Below, one piece after another: positions 1 through 5,306 of a stretch of DNA of 7,753 nt. The notes under the pieces were generated by a model that was not told the origin of the DNA, searched no databases, and saw only the letters and a program-made list of their open reading frames with translations. Within the stretch, counting starts at the first letter, position 1; each line of letters begins with the position of its first letter. The position numbers were made by a program, and so were the translations under genes. Location of the stretch: positions 1 through 7,753 of the forward strand of contig CALAFB010000009.1 in assembly GCA_937891135.1 (NCBI GenBank), read 5' to 3'. This stretch comes from an uncultured Elusimicrobium sp. Lineage in GTDB: Bacteria; Elusimicrobiota; Elusimicrobia; Elusimicrobiales; Elusimicrobiaceae.

Positions 1-153
1 CGGTCCGTCACCGGCCCTTTGCCAGCCCCGCACCTGGCAGAGGAATCGGGGCCCCGCGCCCCCCAATTCCTCTACCAGGTGCCGCCCCGCATCAGCGACG
101 TCAAGTTTCGTGAGTCCGTCACCCGCATCAGCTTCAGTGCCGTGCGAGCATCC
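1..153. other. Left flank, presumed host DNA, no gene assigned
   Basis: This GC-rich stretch lies outside the candidate left attachment core. Several frames are open on both strands, as expected for GC-rich DNA, and none gives a protein I recognise. One plus frame runs from the window edge to TGA at 187-189, reading across the core. One minus frame ends in TAG at 72-74, inside a large hairpin, which could fit the 3' end of a minus-strand host gene. Short direct repeats (TCCGTCACC at 4-12 and 115-123; CCCGCATCAGC at 86-96 and 122-132) are visible. The identity of the interrupted or adjacent host gene cannot be decided from this much sequence. Confidence 0.4.
31..81. repeat. Large GC-rich hairpin in the left flank
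   Basis: Positions 31-51 pair with 61-81. The 21-base arms match at all but two positions (38/74 and 47/65) and enclose a 9-base loop. The outer arm reads CACCTGG and its partner CCAGGTG; the inner part is GGGG against CCCC. No T-tract follows on either side, so it is not a classical intrinsic terminator. It could be a host intergenic hairpin, a folded regulatory RNA, or a palindromic repeat near the insertion site. Confidence 0.6.
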
Positions 154-164
154 TGCCGCCTTAT
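154..164 (+). repeat. Candidate attL core, direct repeat TGCCGCCTTAT
   Basis: The 11 bases TGCCGCCTTAT occur here and again at 7699-7709 in the same orientation, bracketing all minus-strand genes and both arm-site arrays. Joining the right-end left half (GTGCACATAA) to this copy's right half (TTATCTACAA) around the 7-base centre TGCCGCC gives an imperfect inverted repeat, as expected for a tyrosine recombinase core (attP). An 11-base match between two short flanks could occur by chance, but its position just outside the arm arrays argues for a real attachment site. Confidence 0.6.
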
Positions 165-204
165 CTACAATAATTTTGTAATCCGTTGAGGTTTAGCGCG
201 TTAC

Positions 205-283
205 CGAGTGACAAAATAAAACGAGTAACAAACGAGTAACAAAAAGATACGAAAAACCGCGCTGATTACGGGAGTAGTAACAA
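205..283 (+). repeat. Left array of candidate integrase arm-type sites
   Basis: Related 11-13-base units lie in tandem: CGAGTGACAAAA at 205-216, CGAGTAACAAA at 222-232, CGAGTAACAAAAA at 233-245, and a partial AGTAACAA at 276-283. The pair at 222-245 is spaced 11 bp apart, about one helical turn. Bases 220-245 are identical to 7546-7571 at the other end, in the same orientation. Known lambda-type and CTnDOT-type integrases bind such arm sites through their N-terminal domain, and the integrase here has that N-terminal region. Arm-site function is inferred from position and repetition. Confidence 0.7.
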
Positions 284-321
284 CTGGCCAGCAAGACCAA
301 AAACCCGTATCAGTGCGGTTT
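254..321 (-). terminator. Intrinsic terminator-like inverted repeat closing the leftmost operon
   Basis: Bases 254-272 pair with 304-321 over 18 base pairs, with one G-U pair (261/314) and one bulged base (266). In the minus-strand transcript the stem (AAACCGC...GCGGTTT) is followed by TTTTTCG, and a second TTTTT lies about 6 bases on, so it fits a rho-independent terminator 22 bases after the 94-aa gene stops. The 31-base loop is unusually long. It contains the palindrome CTGGCCAG (284-291) and one AGTAACAA arm-like site, so the structure may also shape the recombination end. Confidence 0.6.
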
Positions 322-343
322 CTGCAAAGATATAAAAAATAAT

Positions 344-628
344 TTACTTTTCCACGGCCAGCGGTGTATAAGTGTTTGTCATTACCCGGAAAACGTCACA
401 GTACGGTATTAGTTCGCTGTAATCGCGTGCAGTGACTATAAGCCCGGCCGGTATTTCTTCAAACCTCTTTACAAGCGGTTTCCCCGGTGCCGCGTGGGCT
501 ATCTGTATACGCCGGTAGCCGCGTGCTTCTATTTCAACGACGCCGCCTTTCTGGGGCTGCTCGGCCAGTCGCTCGGCCAGCTTAGCGGCCAGCGCGTCAA
601 AGGTGATTCCAAAAGAAAAACTTGTCAT
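344..628 (-). CDS. Hypothetical 94-aa protein, last gene of the element
   Basis: I do not recognise this protein. It begins with a hydrophobic and aromatic stretch (MTSFSFGITF), then a charged helix around residues 12-27 (AAKLAERLAEQ), then alternating beta-like segments (VVEIEARGYRRIQIA; GLIVTARDYSELI). There is no signal peptide or membrane segment, and the size suggests a small alpha/beta cytoplasmic domain. Its ATG lies 3 nt after the stop of the 273-aa gene, so the two are very probably translated together and may work as a pair. A terminator-like hairpin follows. The overlapping plus-strand frame is cysteine-rich and unlike a folded protein, so I take the minus frame as real. Function unknown. 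Confidence 0.75.
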   Translation of the reverse strand: MTSFSFGITFDALAAKLAERLAEQPQKGGVVEIEARGYRRIQIAHAAPGKPLVKRFEEIPAGLIVTARDYSELIPYCDVFRVMTNTYTPLAVEK

Positions 629-631
629 ACC

Positions 632-1453
632 TTAGCCCTCCATAAATGCCAATTCCAGGCGCGTAAAATCGTAGCTGCTATACCTGGAGTCAATACTGGT
701 TCGGTACAGTTCCGGGTGCCGTACCCGCATCCGCAAGCCTGCAACCTGATACGGCCGGCATCCTATAACCCTGGCAACGTCTTCCACGGTGTAGGCCGTA
801 AGCCCGGTACTGTTGTAGAACTTCGGCGAAGTACGCACTGGCAGGGTAAAGCCCGTAAGCCGGTCGCGTGTCACTTCGTCGGGTGCGCTCTCTACCTGCA
901 ATTTAAGTTCGGCCACTGCTGCCGCCTGCCGTTCCGTCCGGGCTGTCAGGGTGCAAAAATCATCCAGGCGTGCGGCCGCATCTTCGGCTATCTGGGTTTT
1001 ACCGCTTCCGTCGATGCTGATCACGCCGGTACGCCAGTAGTCCTCCAGGAAGGCGCAGCCGTCCAGTGCCCACAAACCGGCCCGTATCTGGCGGGTCTGC
1101 AATTCTATCAGTTTACGGTTCAGCCTGGTTTCTTCGTCCAGTTGCGGGTGGTCGGTCGTGTCCGGCAAGATAACGTTTACCACGGCGGGCTGGTAGTCTT
1201 CAATCTCCCACCGGCAAGACAGCCCGGCGGCGTCTGCTGCGGCCTGCTGGGCCAGCCGGTACAAATACCCACGTGCGCCTGGCTCATAGGCCAGTACCAG
1301 CACAAACAAATTATTCCAGGTCAGCGAGGGAAAGTTGGCGCGTATGGTTTCCCCTGCTGCCGTCACCCTTTCGGCCGCTGCCGGAAGGCAAGATTCAAGC
1401 TTTTTACGCCTGATTTCGTCAAAAAAACTGTCAAAAATCACTTCTTTTTTCAT
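632..1453 (-). CDS. Hypothetical 273-aa protein with C-terminal HTH-like segment
   Basis: No family recognised. The N-terminal part is charged and helical (MKKEVIFDSFFDEIRRKKLE). Residues 43-56 are hydrophobic (SLTWNNLFVLVLAY) but too short and interrupted for a confident membrane segment. Residues 155-190 form a long alanine- and glutamate-rich helix that may be coiled coil. Residues 221-245 (TVEDVARVIGCRPYQVAGLRMR) look like a helix-turn-helix of the kind that reads DNA, which is inference from pattern only. The GSGKT at residues 149-153 lacks the upstream glycine of a Walker A motif. The ATG follows an A/T-rich leader after a 154-nt gap, so this gene likely starts its own transcript, with the 94-aa gene 3 nt downstream. 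It could be a regulator, a Rep-accessory protein or cargo. Confidence 0.8.
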   Translation of the reverse strand: MKKEVIFDSFFDEIRRKKLESCLPAAAERVTAAGETIRANFPSLTWNNLFVLVLAYEPGARGYLYRLAQQAAADAAGLSCRWEIEDYQPAVVNVILPDTTDHPQLDEETRLNRKLIELQTRQIRAGLWALDGCAFLEDYWRTGVISIDGSGKTQIAEDAAARLDDFCTLTARTERQAAAVAELKLQVESAPDEVTRDRLTGFTLPVRTSPKFYNSTGLTAYTVEDVARVIGCRPYQVAGLRMRVRHPELYRTSIDSRYSSYDFTRLELAFMEG

Positions 1454-1607
1454 ATAAAGTACTACTTTAAGTAAATCACGATAAATGTCTATTTTTGGTA
1501 GAAGTTCCGCAAATCCAAAAAATCGCTTCCGGTTTTTCGGGACTGGGGGCGAGGTTTAGAAAGGGCCTACCCCCTTTTAAAAAACATACCCCCCGGGGGT
1601 TCCTGGT
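1454..1607. promoter_or_regulatory. Intergenic region with G/C tracts and operator-like repeat
   Basis: This 154-nt gap separates the 163-aa gene from the 273-aa gene and probably holds a terminator and a promoter. On the minus strand, AACCCCCGGGGGGT is soon followed by six Ts and, a little further, GGGGG, so CCCCC could fold with either G tract and end the upstream transcript. Near the downstream start there is an odd palindrome TACTTTAAGTA (1463-1473) overlapping an AAAGT/ACTTT inverted repeat (1456-1468), a possible operator. I see no clear TAnnTTTG -7 box, so the promoter is inferred from context only. Confidence 0.35.
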
Positions 1608-2099
1608 TTAGCATGGTCTATAATCTTCCCAATATCCCCAATCAGCTGGTAAATTATACTCTGGCATATTACAGCTATACACATCGGTTATTAGGCTGTA
1701 CGGCACAAAGAAATAGCGGCCATTCCGCAAGGTTATGCCTATGCCGTTATCCTGCACGTCGCAAGAGGTCCCGGTGTTCGCCCTGCATTCCGGGTTATTG
1801 CCATTGTATAGCGGGGTTATGTCAAATGTTTGTCTTCGCGTCCAGGTGTGCCAAACGTCCCCTACCTTGCTCACGTATTCGCCACTTTCCTGGGTGGTCA
1901 TGACTGCGAAAACAACAAGAGGGATACGCGCGCCATCTTTGGTATAGTGTTCCCGCGTCAGCCCCGTTGTTAGTAGCTCAACCCACTGCCAGGAAAGGCC
2001 GGATTGCATATAACCGCTGTAGCGTACTGGCGTGTGTATGTTTCCGGCGGCGTTGTCCCCGGCGAGGGTTGCCTCTCTTAAAAATTCTTCTTTTGTCAT
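1608..2099 (-). CDS. Hypothetical 163-aa tryptophan- and cysteine-bearing protein
   Basis: No family recognised. Residues 1-20 form a charged helix. The rest looks beta-rich and aromatic, with tryptophans at 37, 39, 83, 86, 154 and 157 and cysteines at 105, 113, 143 and 163, the last being the C-terminal residue. There is no signal peptide or membrane span, so it is probably cytoplasmic. Its ATG overlaps the stop of the 47-aa gene (ATGA, 2096-2099), which ties it to the replication operon by translational coupling. Its 3' half is visibly more A/T-rich than the neighbouring genes, which hints at a different origin. It is the last gene before a 154-nt gap with termination features. Cargo (anti-phage, phage-interference or host-interaction) is possible but unsupported. 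Confidence 0.75.
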   Translation of the reverse strand: MTKEEFLREATLAGDNAAGNIHTPVRYSGYMQSGLSWQWVELLTTGLTREHYTKDGARIPLVVFAVMTTQESGEYVSKVGDVWHTWTRRQTFDITPLYNGNNPECRANTGTSCDVQDNGIGITLRNGRYFFVPYSLITDVYSCNMPEYNLPADWGYWEDYRPC

Positions 2100-2239
2100 A
2101 GCTGTTTACTCTTTTGGCGTGCGCTCCGTTTGGCTGCTGCTTTGCGTTTCCGTGCCGCTTCGCGGTGCCTGCGCTCTGCCTTATACTTGTAATCTTCGCG
2201 GGCCTGCTGGCCGTGCTTATAAGCTTCCGGCCGCATCAT
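2096..2239 (-). CDS. Tiny basic protein, 47 aa
   Basis: This short frame starts MMRPEAYKHGQQ and ends ARQKSKQL. It is dominated by lysine, arginine and alanine (for example REAARKRKAAAKRSARQK), so it is strongly basic and probably one extended helix. Its ATG overlaps the stop of the 62-aa gene by 4 nt (ATGA, 2236-2239), and its TGA overlaps the ATG of the 163-aa gene in the same way (2096-2099). Two 4-nt overlaps in a row are the main reason to accept so small a gene. A nucleic-acid-binding role, or a translational coupler for the next gene, is likely; no family recognised. A second ATG at 2236 is an alternative start. Confidence 0.6.
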   Translation of the reverse strand: MMRPEAYKHGQQAREDYKYKAERRHREAARKRKAAAKRSARQKSKQL

Positions 2240-2424
2240 GCCAGGGGTTTCTTGTTGGCCGTTTCTTTCATTTCGGCAATCTGCCGCTTGGCACGCTTCC
2301 GGCTGCTGGCCTGCATCTGGGAGAGCTCGCGCTGGCGGGTTTCTGCCTGGAAGTAATGCAGGCCGTTCTTTGCCCGCATCTCGCGTAAAAAATTCTGCTC
2401 TTTCTGGCTTTTCTTACTTTTCAT
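2236..2424 (-). CDS. Small basic helical protein, 62 aa
   Basis: Unrecognised lysine/arginine/glutamate-rich protein (MKSKKSQKEQNFLREMRAKN...RKRAKRQIAEMKE). It appears to be all helix with coiled-coil character and a strong positive charge, suggesting DNA or RNA binding or a partner of the preceding ribbon-helix-helix protein. Its start lies inside the 3' end of that gene (11-nt overlap, 2414-2424), and its stop is shared with the start of the 47-aa gene. A plus-strand frame of the same length covers this region but lacks any coupling to neighbours. Small basic proteins at this place are common in Bacteroidales mobile elements, usually without known function. Confidence 0.65.
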   Translation of the reverse strand: MKSKKSQKEQNFLREMRAKNGLHYFQAETRQRELSQMQASSRKRAKRQIAEMKETANKKPLA

Positions 2425-2719
2425 AATCCGGTGTTTTTTCGTTAGCGTATAGTATTGCCCTCTGCTGTTTGGGGGTGGCTGCGTCTAAGCACTCCAGGGC
2501 CCTAAACATGTCTGCAATTTCTTCCGTCACGGTGGTAGGCTGGCGGGCAAGTTCCTGCGCCGTCATCCGCTGCTGCTCTGCGTATCTGCATACCTGCGCC
2601 AGCAAGGCGCGTGTGAAAGCGCAAACGTTCTTAAAGCCGCCAGCGACGGCCAGGCGTTCAGCGGCTGCGTATTCCTCCACTGGCAGGGTTATGTTTATGC
2701 GGTGGCGTTCCCTTCTCAT
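2414..2719 (-). CDS. Ribbon-helix-helix DNA-binding protein, MobC/CopG-like, 101 aa
   Basis: The N-terminus has the pattern of a ribbon-helix-helix fold: a basic beta-strand (HRINITLP, residues 6-13), a first helix (VEEYAAAERLAVAGGF) and a second helix (NVCAFTRALLAQVCRY). RHH proteins dimerise and read operators through the paired strands. In Bacteroidales elements similar proteins serve as MobC/MbpC-like relaxosome accessories or as plasmid copy-control repressors. No relaxase lies beside it, so a repressor or origin-binding role is at least as likely. The C-terminal half (residues 47-101) is helical and acidic and may mediate oligomerisation. It starts 5 nt after the primase stop and overlaps the next gene by 11 nt, so it is part of the replication operon. 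Confidence 0.6.
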   Translation of the reverse strand: MRRERHRINITLPVEEYAAAERLAVAGGFKNVCAFTRALLAQVCRYAEQQRMTAQELARQPTTVTEEIADMFRALECLDAATPKQQRAILYANEKTPDYEK

Positions 2720-2724
2720 AAGCT

Positions 2725-3639
2725 TTACAAATCGTCGAAGTCGTGGGCGTTGAGGGCCTGGCGTGCCAGGTAGAAAAGCGTTCCCATTTGGATTTTACCC
2801 ATAGGGCTGCGCAGTAGGCTGGTAAACTTTTCATCGGTTTCGCCATGCGTGTAACCCGGGTAATAGCACGAAATTCGGTGCGCGTACTCGCGGCCGTCTT
2901 CGCCCATGCAATTAGCCAGCGCGGCCAGTTCTCGCAGCCAAAGACGCTCATAGCTGCCGGGCATGCCGTCGGAAGTGATGTCTATTTTTCGGCTTTCTAT
3001 CTGGCCGGTCAGGGCATCCAGGGCGGCAAGCGTTTCCGCATCGGTGAAGTTGCGTACCGGCGTGGGCTGGTAGTCTTCCGGCAGGGCATAGGAGTACACT
3101 TTGGCGCCGGTGTTAATATACGGGTCTGGATCATAGCTAACAAAGCGTTTCCGGCTTACGTTAATGCCGGAAGGGTCTACTACAAGCCCGCACTTATAGA
3201 AGTCTTCCTGGAGGGCCCGGAAGTGGTCACGGTGCTTTGCCGGGTCTGCTATCGGCACAATAAGCACGTAACCGGCGCCACGGCAGGAAAGCCCACAGTA
3301 AAGCACGTACGGCACAGCGGAAATTTTGTCTTTCAGGCTGGCAAAGTCCGCTACGTCGGTATTGTCCTGCGCGTCTATGTCAATACTGATATAGCCCGAG
3401 TGGGCCAGTAGCCCGGCGTCGCTCACGGGGTCAAACGTTCCCGAGGGAGTAAAGCACGGCAGTTTGTGCTTTAGCGCCTGCTGCCGTTTGGGGTCTTTCT
3501 CGGCTCTGACGGCTTCCACCTGCGCACGCCACTTCGCAGACAGCAAGGCACGTCCCAGGGGAATCGTAGACTGCTCGCTGCTGTCGCACTTGTAGTGCGG
3601 CATCAGCGTAACCGGCGTGTTAAAAATTGACTGCTTCAT
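2725..3639 (-). CDS. VirE-N/BT4734-like protein of the archaeo-eukaryotic primase type, 304 aa
   Basis: The protein resembles the BT4734/VirE N-terminal family common in Bacteroidota elements, a branch of the archaeo-eukaryotic primase fold. Visible motifs are ISIDIDAQDN around residues 84-93 (acidic motif I, D87 and D89), a glycine-rich core strand LSCRGAGYVLIVPI at 117-130 (motif II position), and D155 with NVSRKRFVSYDP at 160-171 (motif III region). Residues 225-293 form a helical C-terminal domain (ERLWLRELAALANCMGEDG... GTLFYLARQ) like the accessory helical domains of such primases. The likely role is RNA/DNA primer synthesis at the element's origin, in partnership with the RepA-like ATPase upstream. 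The ATG lies 4 nt from a TTACACCA repeat, so binding of that repeat could control its translation or transcription. Primase activity is inferred. Confidence 0.75.
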   Translation of the reverse strand: MKQSIFNTPVTLMPHYKCDSSEQSTIPLGRALLSAKWRAQVEAVRAEKDPKRQQALKHKLPCFTPSGTFDPVSDAGLLAHSGYISIDIDAQDNTDVADFASLKDKISAVPYVLYCGLSCRGAGYVLIVPIADPAKHRDHFRALQEDFYKCGLVVDPSGINVSRKRFVSYDPDPYINTGAKVYSYALPEDYQPTPVRNFTDAETLAALDALTGQIESRKIDITSDGMPGSYERLWLRELAALANCMGEDGREYAHRISCYYPGYTHGETDEKFTSLLRSPMGKIQMGTLFYLARQALNAHDFDDL

Positions 3640-3643
3640 AATT

Positions 3644-3798
3644 TGGTGTAATGGTGTAACGGTGGTGTAATCGTGGTGTAATTACACTTGGCGCGGGGTG
3701 GTGTAATTAGGGGGGTGCCCCCCTCTTTAGAGGGGGCCCCCTTTTTACACCTCCGCGCATCCGGCTTTATATACTGTCTTCATCGTTATTTGGTGTAA
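3644..3798. repeat. Iteron-like TGGTGTAA array, candidate replication origin
   Basis: The octamer TGGTGTAA occurs at 3644-3651, 3652-3659, 3663-3670, 3674-3681, 3699-3706 and 3791-3798, the last within the 3' end of the ATPase gene. Inverted copies are TTACAC at 3682-3687 and TTACACC at 3745-3751. Three copies are spaced exactly 11 bp apart, one helical turn, so a protein would bind on one face. The copy at 3674 and its inverted neighbour make the 12-bp palindrome GTGTAATTACAC (3676-3687). Repeats between a RepA-like ATPase and a primase are typical of an origin of replication. An operator that represses the primase gene is the alternative. Confidence 0.65.
3711..3746. terminator. G/C-tract hairpin within the iteron region
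   Basis: GGGGG (3711-3715) can pair with CCCCC (3737-3741), and CCCCCTC (3719-3725) with GAGGGGG (3730-3736), leaving a TTTA loop and a 3-base bulge. Five Ts follow on the plus strand, so it looks like a plus-strand intrinsic terminator, although no plus-strand gene leads into it. On the minus strand AAAAA precedes the stem and TAATTA follows it. It may end an antisense RNA running through the repeats, form an origin structure, or weaken read-through from the ATPase gene into the primase gene. Confidence 0.4.
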
Positions 3799-4810
3799 CG
3801 CCTGAAAACGGCAGTGAGTAGTAAACCGTGCTGCCGTCCATGCTCTTTTCCAGTACTCGTAATTCCACGGCAAAAGATACGGCTTTCTTGGCTGCGCTTT
3901 CCTTTCGGTCGTGGTAGTCCATGTAAGCCCGTACAACTTCTTTGTACCGCATCTGTTCCACGTCTGCAAACAGCGGGGCAAAACGCCGGTACATGTTCGC
4001 ATAGCTTTCTGCTTCCGTAAACGTCTTTTCCTGCCCGGTGGCCGCTATACGGAAATTATCCTGGAACTCAAATTCTATGCTGTCCACCGGCTTAAACCGG
4101 CTGCGCGTCTGCTTCCAGGTGGCCGTGGTGCCGCCTTCCGGCTTTTCTACCAGGTAGATTTCCCCCGCTTTGGTCTGCAAGATGCTGCCCAGGTGGCCGC
4201 GTGCTTTTTCGGTGGCATAGGTAGTGTGAATAACCCCCAGCACGGCAGCGCCGCGCACGGCAAGCCGTTCAATCTGCCGCCAGGTTTCACGGCTTTTCTC
4301 ATCGTCGTTTGGGGCTTCGCATAAGTCTACCACGCCGTCAATAAATACCAGGTCGGCGGGGTGTTCCGCGTAGCCCCTGACAACTTTGTCCAGGGCGTCG
4401 GCAGGGCCCCCGCATCCGCGCAAGGTCATAACCCTTACGCGGTCTTCCGGCATCTGGGTAAGTCCGGCCATAGCGGCAGCTGCCTGCACTTTCTCAAAGA
4501 GGGTGCTGGCGTCCTGCTCCGTGTCGATCCATAAGACGGAAATGCCGTCGCGGCTGGGTGTAATCCCCAGGAAAGACCCGCTTAGCGCTGCCACTATAAG
4601 CGCCAGGCCGGCCGCGCTCTTGCCTGCTTTCTCTTCGCCCTTAAACAAGTGGAAATTAGCCGCTGCTATCATCGGCGCGCCTTGGTAGGTAAACAAATAC
4701 TCCAGCGGTGGCGGTGGCGTCCGCAAGTCCAGCCACGGCAGGGCGTCATGCCCGCCTGCGTCGCTGTGATCCGGCCAAAGGTCAAACCGTATTACTTTCT
4801 GCTTTGCCAT
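3767..4810 (-). CDS. RepA-like AAA/RecA-fold ATPase, 347 aa
   Basis: The protein fits the RepA/AAA_25 group of RecA-fold hexameric helicases (plasmid RSF1010 RepA-like), which unwind or load at replication origins. Walker A is GEEKAGKSA at residues 58-66 (K64, S65). WIDTEQD at 94-100 is the acidic strand typical of this group. Walker B is LVFIDG at 154-159 (D158). VIHTTY at 193-198 sits where RepA proteins carry their conserved histidine motif, and RGHLGSIL follows at 204-211. Residues 265-335 form a separate C-terminal domain, partly winged-helix in appearance (MRYKEVVRAYMDYH...), possibly for origin binding. It starts 3 nt after the wHTH gene stops. The iteron-like repeats begin inside its last codons. 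Likely function: replicative helicase or initiator of the excised element. Confidence 0.8.
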   Translation of the reverse strand: MAKQKVIRFDLWPDHSDAGGHDALPWLDLRTPPPPLEYLFTYQGAPMIAAANFHLFKGEEKAGKSAAGLALIVAALSGSFLGITPSRDGISVLWIDTEQDASTLFEKVQAAAAMAGLTQMPEDRVRVMTLRGCGGPADALDKVVRGYAEHPADLVFIDGVVDLCEAPNDDEKSRETWRQIERLAVRGAAVLGVIHTTYATEKARGHLGSILQTKAGEIYLVEKPEGGTTATWKQTRSRFKPVDSIEFEFQDNFRIAATGQEKTFTEAESYANMYRRFAPLFADVEQMRYKEVVRAYMDYHDRKESAAKKAVSFAVELRVLEKSMDGSTVYYSLPFSGVTPNNDEDSI

Positions 4811-4813
4811 GCC

Positions 4814-5104
4814 TTATCGTGGGTTTCTGGCGCAGTAGGCGGCGGCGGCTTGTTCCTGCTCCGTCCGGGTCGGTACATACTGCATCCGGCTGCGCTGCCA
4901 GGCTTCAAGCTCGGCACGGTCAAACATGACAAATCGGCTTCCGTCTTTGTAGTGCGGAATCTGGCCGGTACTCGTAAGCCGGTAAAGGTAGCTTTTCTTG
5001 CGTCCGAGGAAGACGGCCGCTTCGGCCAGCGTAAGGAAATTACGTCCGGGTGTTTCCCCTGGTGCCGTTACTACCGCTTGGCGGTAAATTTCTTTTTCGT
5101 GCAT
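4814..5104 (-). CDS. Excisionase/AlpA-like winged-helix DNA-binding protein, 96 aa
   Basis: Residues 23-68 match the small winged-helix fold of the HTH_17/excisionase group: a first helix (LTLAEAAVFLG), a recognition helix (KKSYLYRLTSTGQIP), the wing (HYKDGSRFVMFDRAEL) and a closing EAW. Members bend DNA at attachment sites to favour excision, or act as transcription activators or repressors. The N-terminal 20 residues and the glutamine/alanine-rich tail (TEQEQAAAAYCARN) are extensions. I chose the ATG at 5104. The in-frame ATG at 5126-5128 follows directly on a terminator U-tract and has no ribosome-binding room, and the first upstream ATG, at 5212, lies inside a likely -7 box. It heads an operon with the ATPase 3 nt downstream. 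Confidence 0.75.
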   Translation of the reverse strand: MHEKEIYRQAVVTAPGETPGRNFLTLAEAAVFLGRKKSYLYRLTSTGQIPHYKDGSRFVMFDRAELEAWQRSRMQYVPTRTEQEQAAAAYCARNPR

Positions 5105-5129
5105 AGTATACTGTTTTGTTGTCCTCATT

Positions 5130-5178
5130 AAAAAGGCCGTACCCCAAAAGAGGGACTGTTTATCGGTGGTACGGCCTT
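5130..5178 (-). terminator. Intrinsic terminator in the leader of the wHTH-replication operon (attenuator candidate)
   Basis: AAGGCCGTACC (5133-5143) and GGTACGGCCTT (5168-5178) form a perfect 11-bp stem with a 24-base loop. In the minus transcript the stem is followed at once by TTTTT (5134-5130). It lies downstream of a likely promoter and just ahead of the wHTH start, so transcription of the replication operon would have to pass it. It could equally end a small RNA. Confidence 0.65.
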
Positions 5179-5209
5179 CGCTTTTCAGCAACGGTTTAAC
5201 AACCTGGCA

Positions 5210-5241
5210 CAAAGGAAAAACTAAAATCAGGCTAAATCAAA
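5210..5241 (-). promoter_or_regulatory. Candidate Bacteroides-type promoter for the wHTH-replication operon
   Basis: On the minus strand TTTG (5241-5238) is followed after 20 bases by TTCCTTTG (5217-5210). This matches the Bacteroidota -33 TTTG and -7 TAnnTTTG elements except for one base of the -7 box. Transcription would start near 5203 and yield a leader of about 100 nt that contains the 5133-5178 terminator hairpin. It sits directly after the terminator of the integrase operon, as expected for a new transcription unit. Confidence 0.45.
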
Positions 5242-5245
5242 CGAG

Positions 5246-5285
5246 AAAGCCCACGGCCAAAGCGGGTAATACTTTAGCCGTGGGC
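5246..5285 (-). terminator. Intrinsic terminator of the integrase operon
   Basis: GCCCACGGC (5249-5257) pairs perfectly with GCCGTGGGC (5277-5285). After one mismatch, AAAG pairs with CTTT (5259-5262 with 5272-5275) around a 9-base loop. The minus transcript continues TTTCTCGTTT, a modest U-tract. It lies 22 bases after the 57-aa gene stops. Confidence 0.65.
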
Positions 5286-5306
5286 GTTCAGTGGGGTTTT
5301 GGCCGG

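Noticed and set aside
1..200. tRNA gene as integration target at either end
   Set aside because: No cloverleaf, TPsiC-like sequence or CCA end is visible around either copy of the 11-bp core.
995..1010. GSGKT in the 273-aa protein as a P-loop
   Set aside because: The glycine four residues before the GK pair is absent (serine instead), and there is no Walker B partner, so it is probably chance.
494..1474. Long plus-strand open frame (326 codons)
   Set aside because: It runs antisense to the 273-aa and 94-aa genes, is rich in cysteine, proline and glycine in a shadow-like pattern, and has no coupling to any neighbour. The minus frames have a 3-nt junction and a terminator.
2845..3411. Plus-strand open frame of 188 codons over the primase gene
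   Set aside because: The opposite strand carries recognisable AEP-type motifs in a full-length gene with tight downstream spacing. The plus frame has no domain pattern.
3644..3798. CRISPR array
   Set aside because: The repeats are only 8 bases long and irregularly spaced, with no unique 30-base spacers and no cas genes.
5105..5212. Longer wHTH protein starting at 5212 or 5128
   Set aside because: The 5212 start overlaps the candidate -7 box and the terminator stem. The 5128 start follows directly on the U-tract with no room for ribosome binding. Start 5104 fits better, though 5128 is not excluded.
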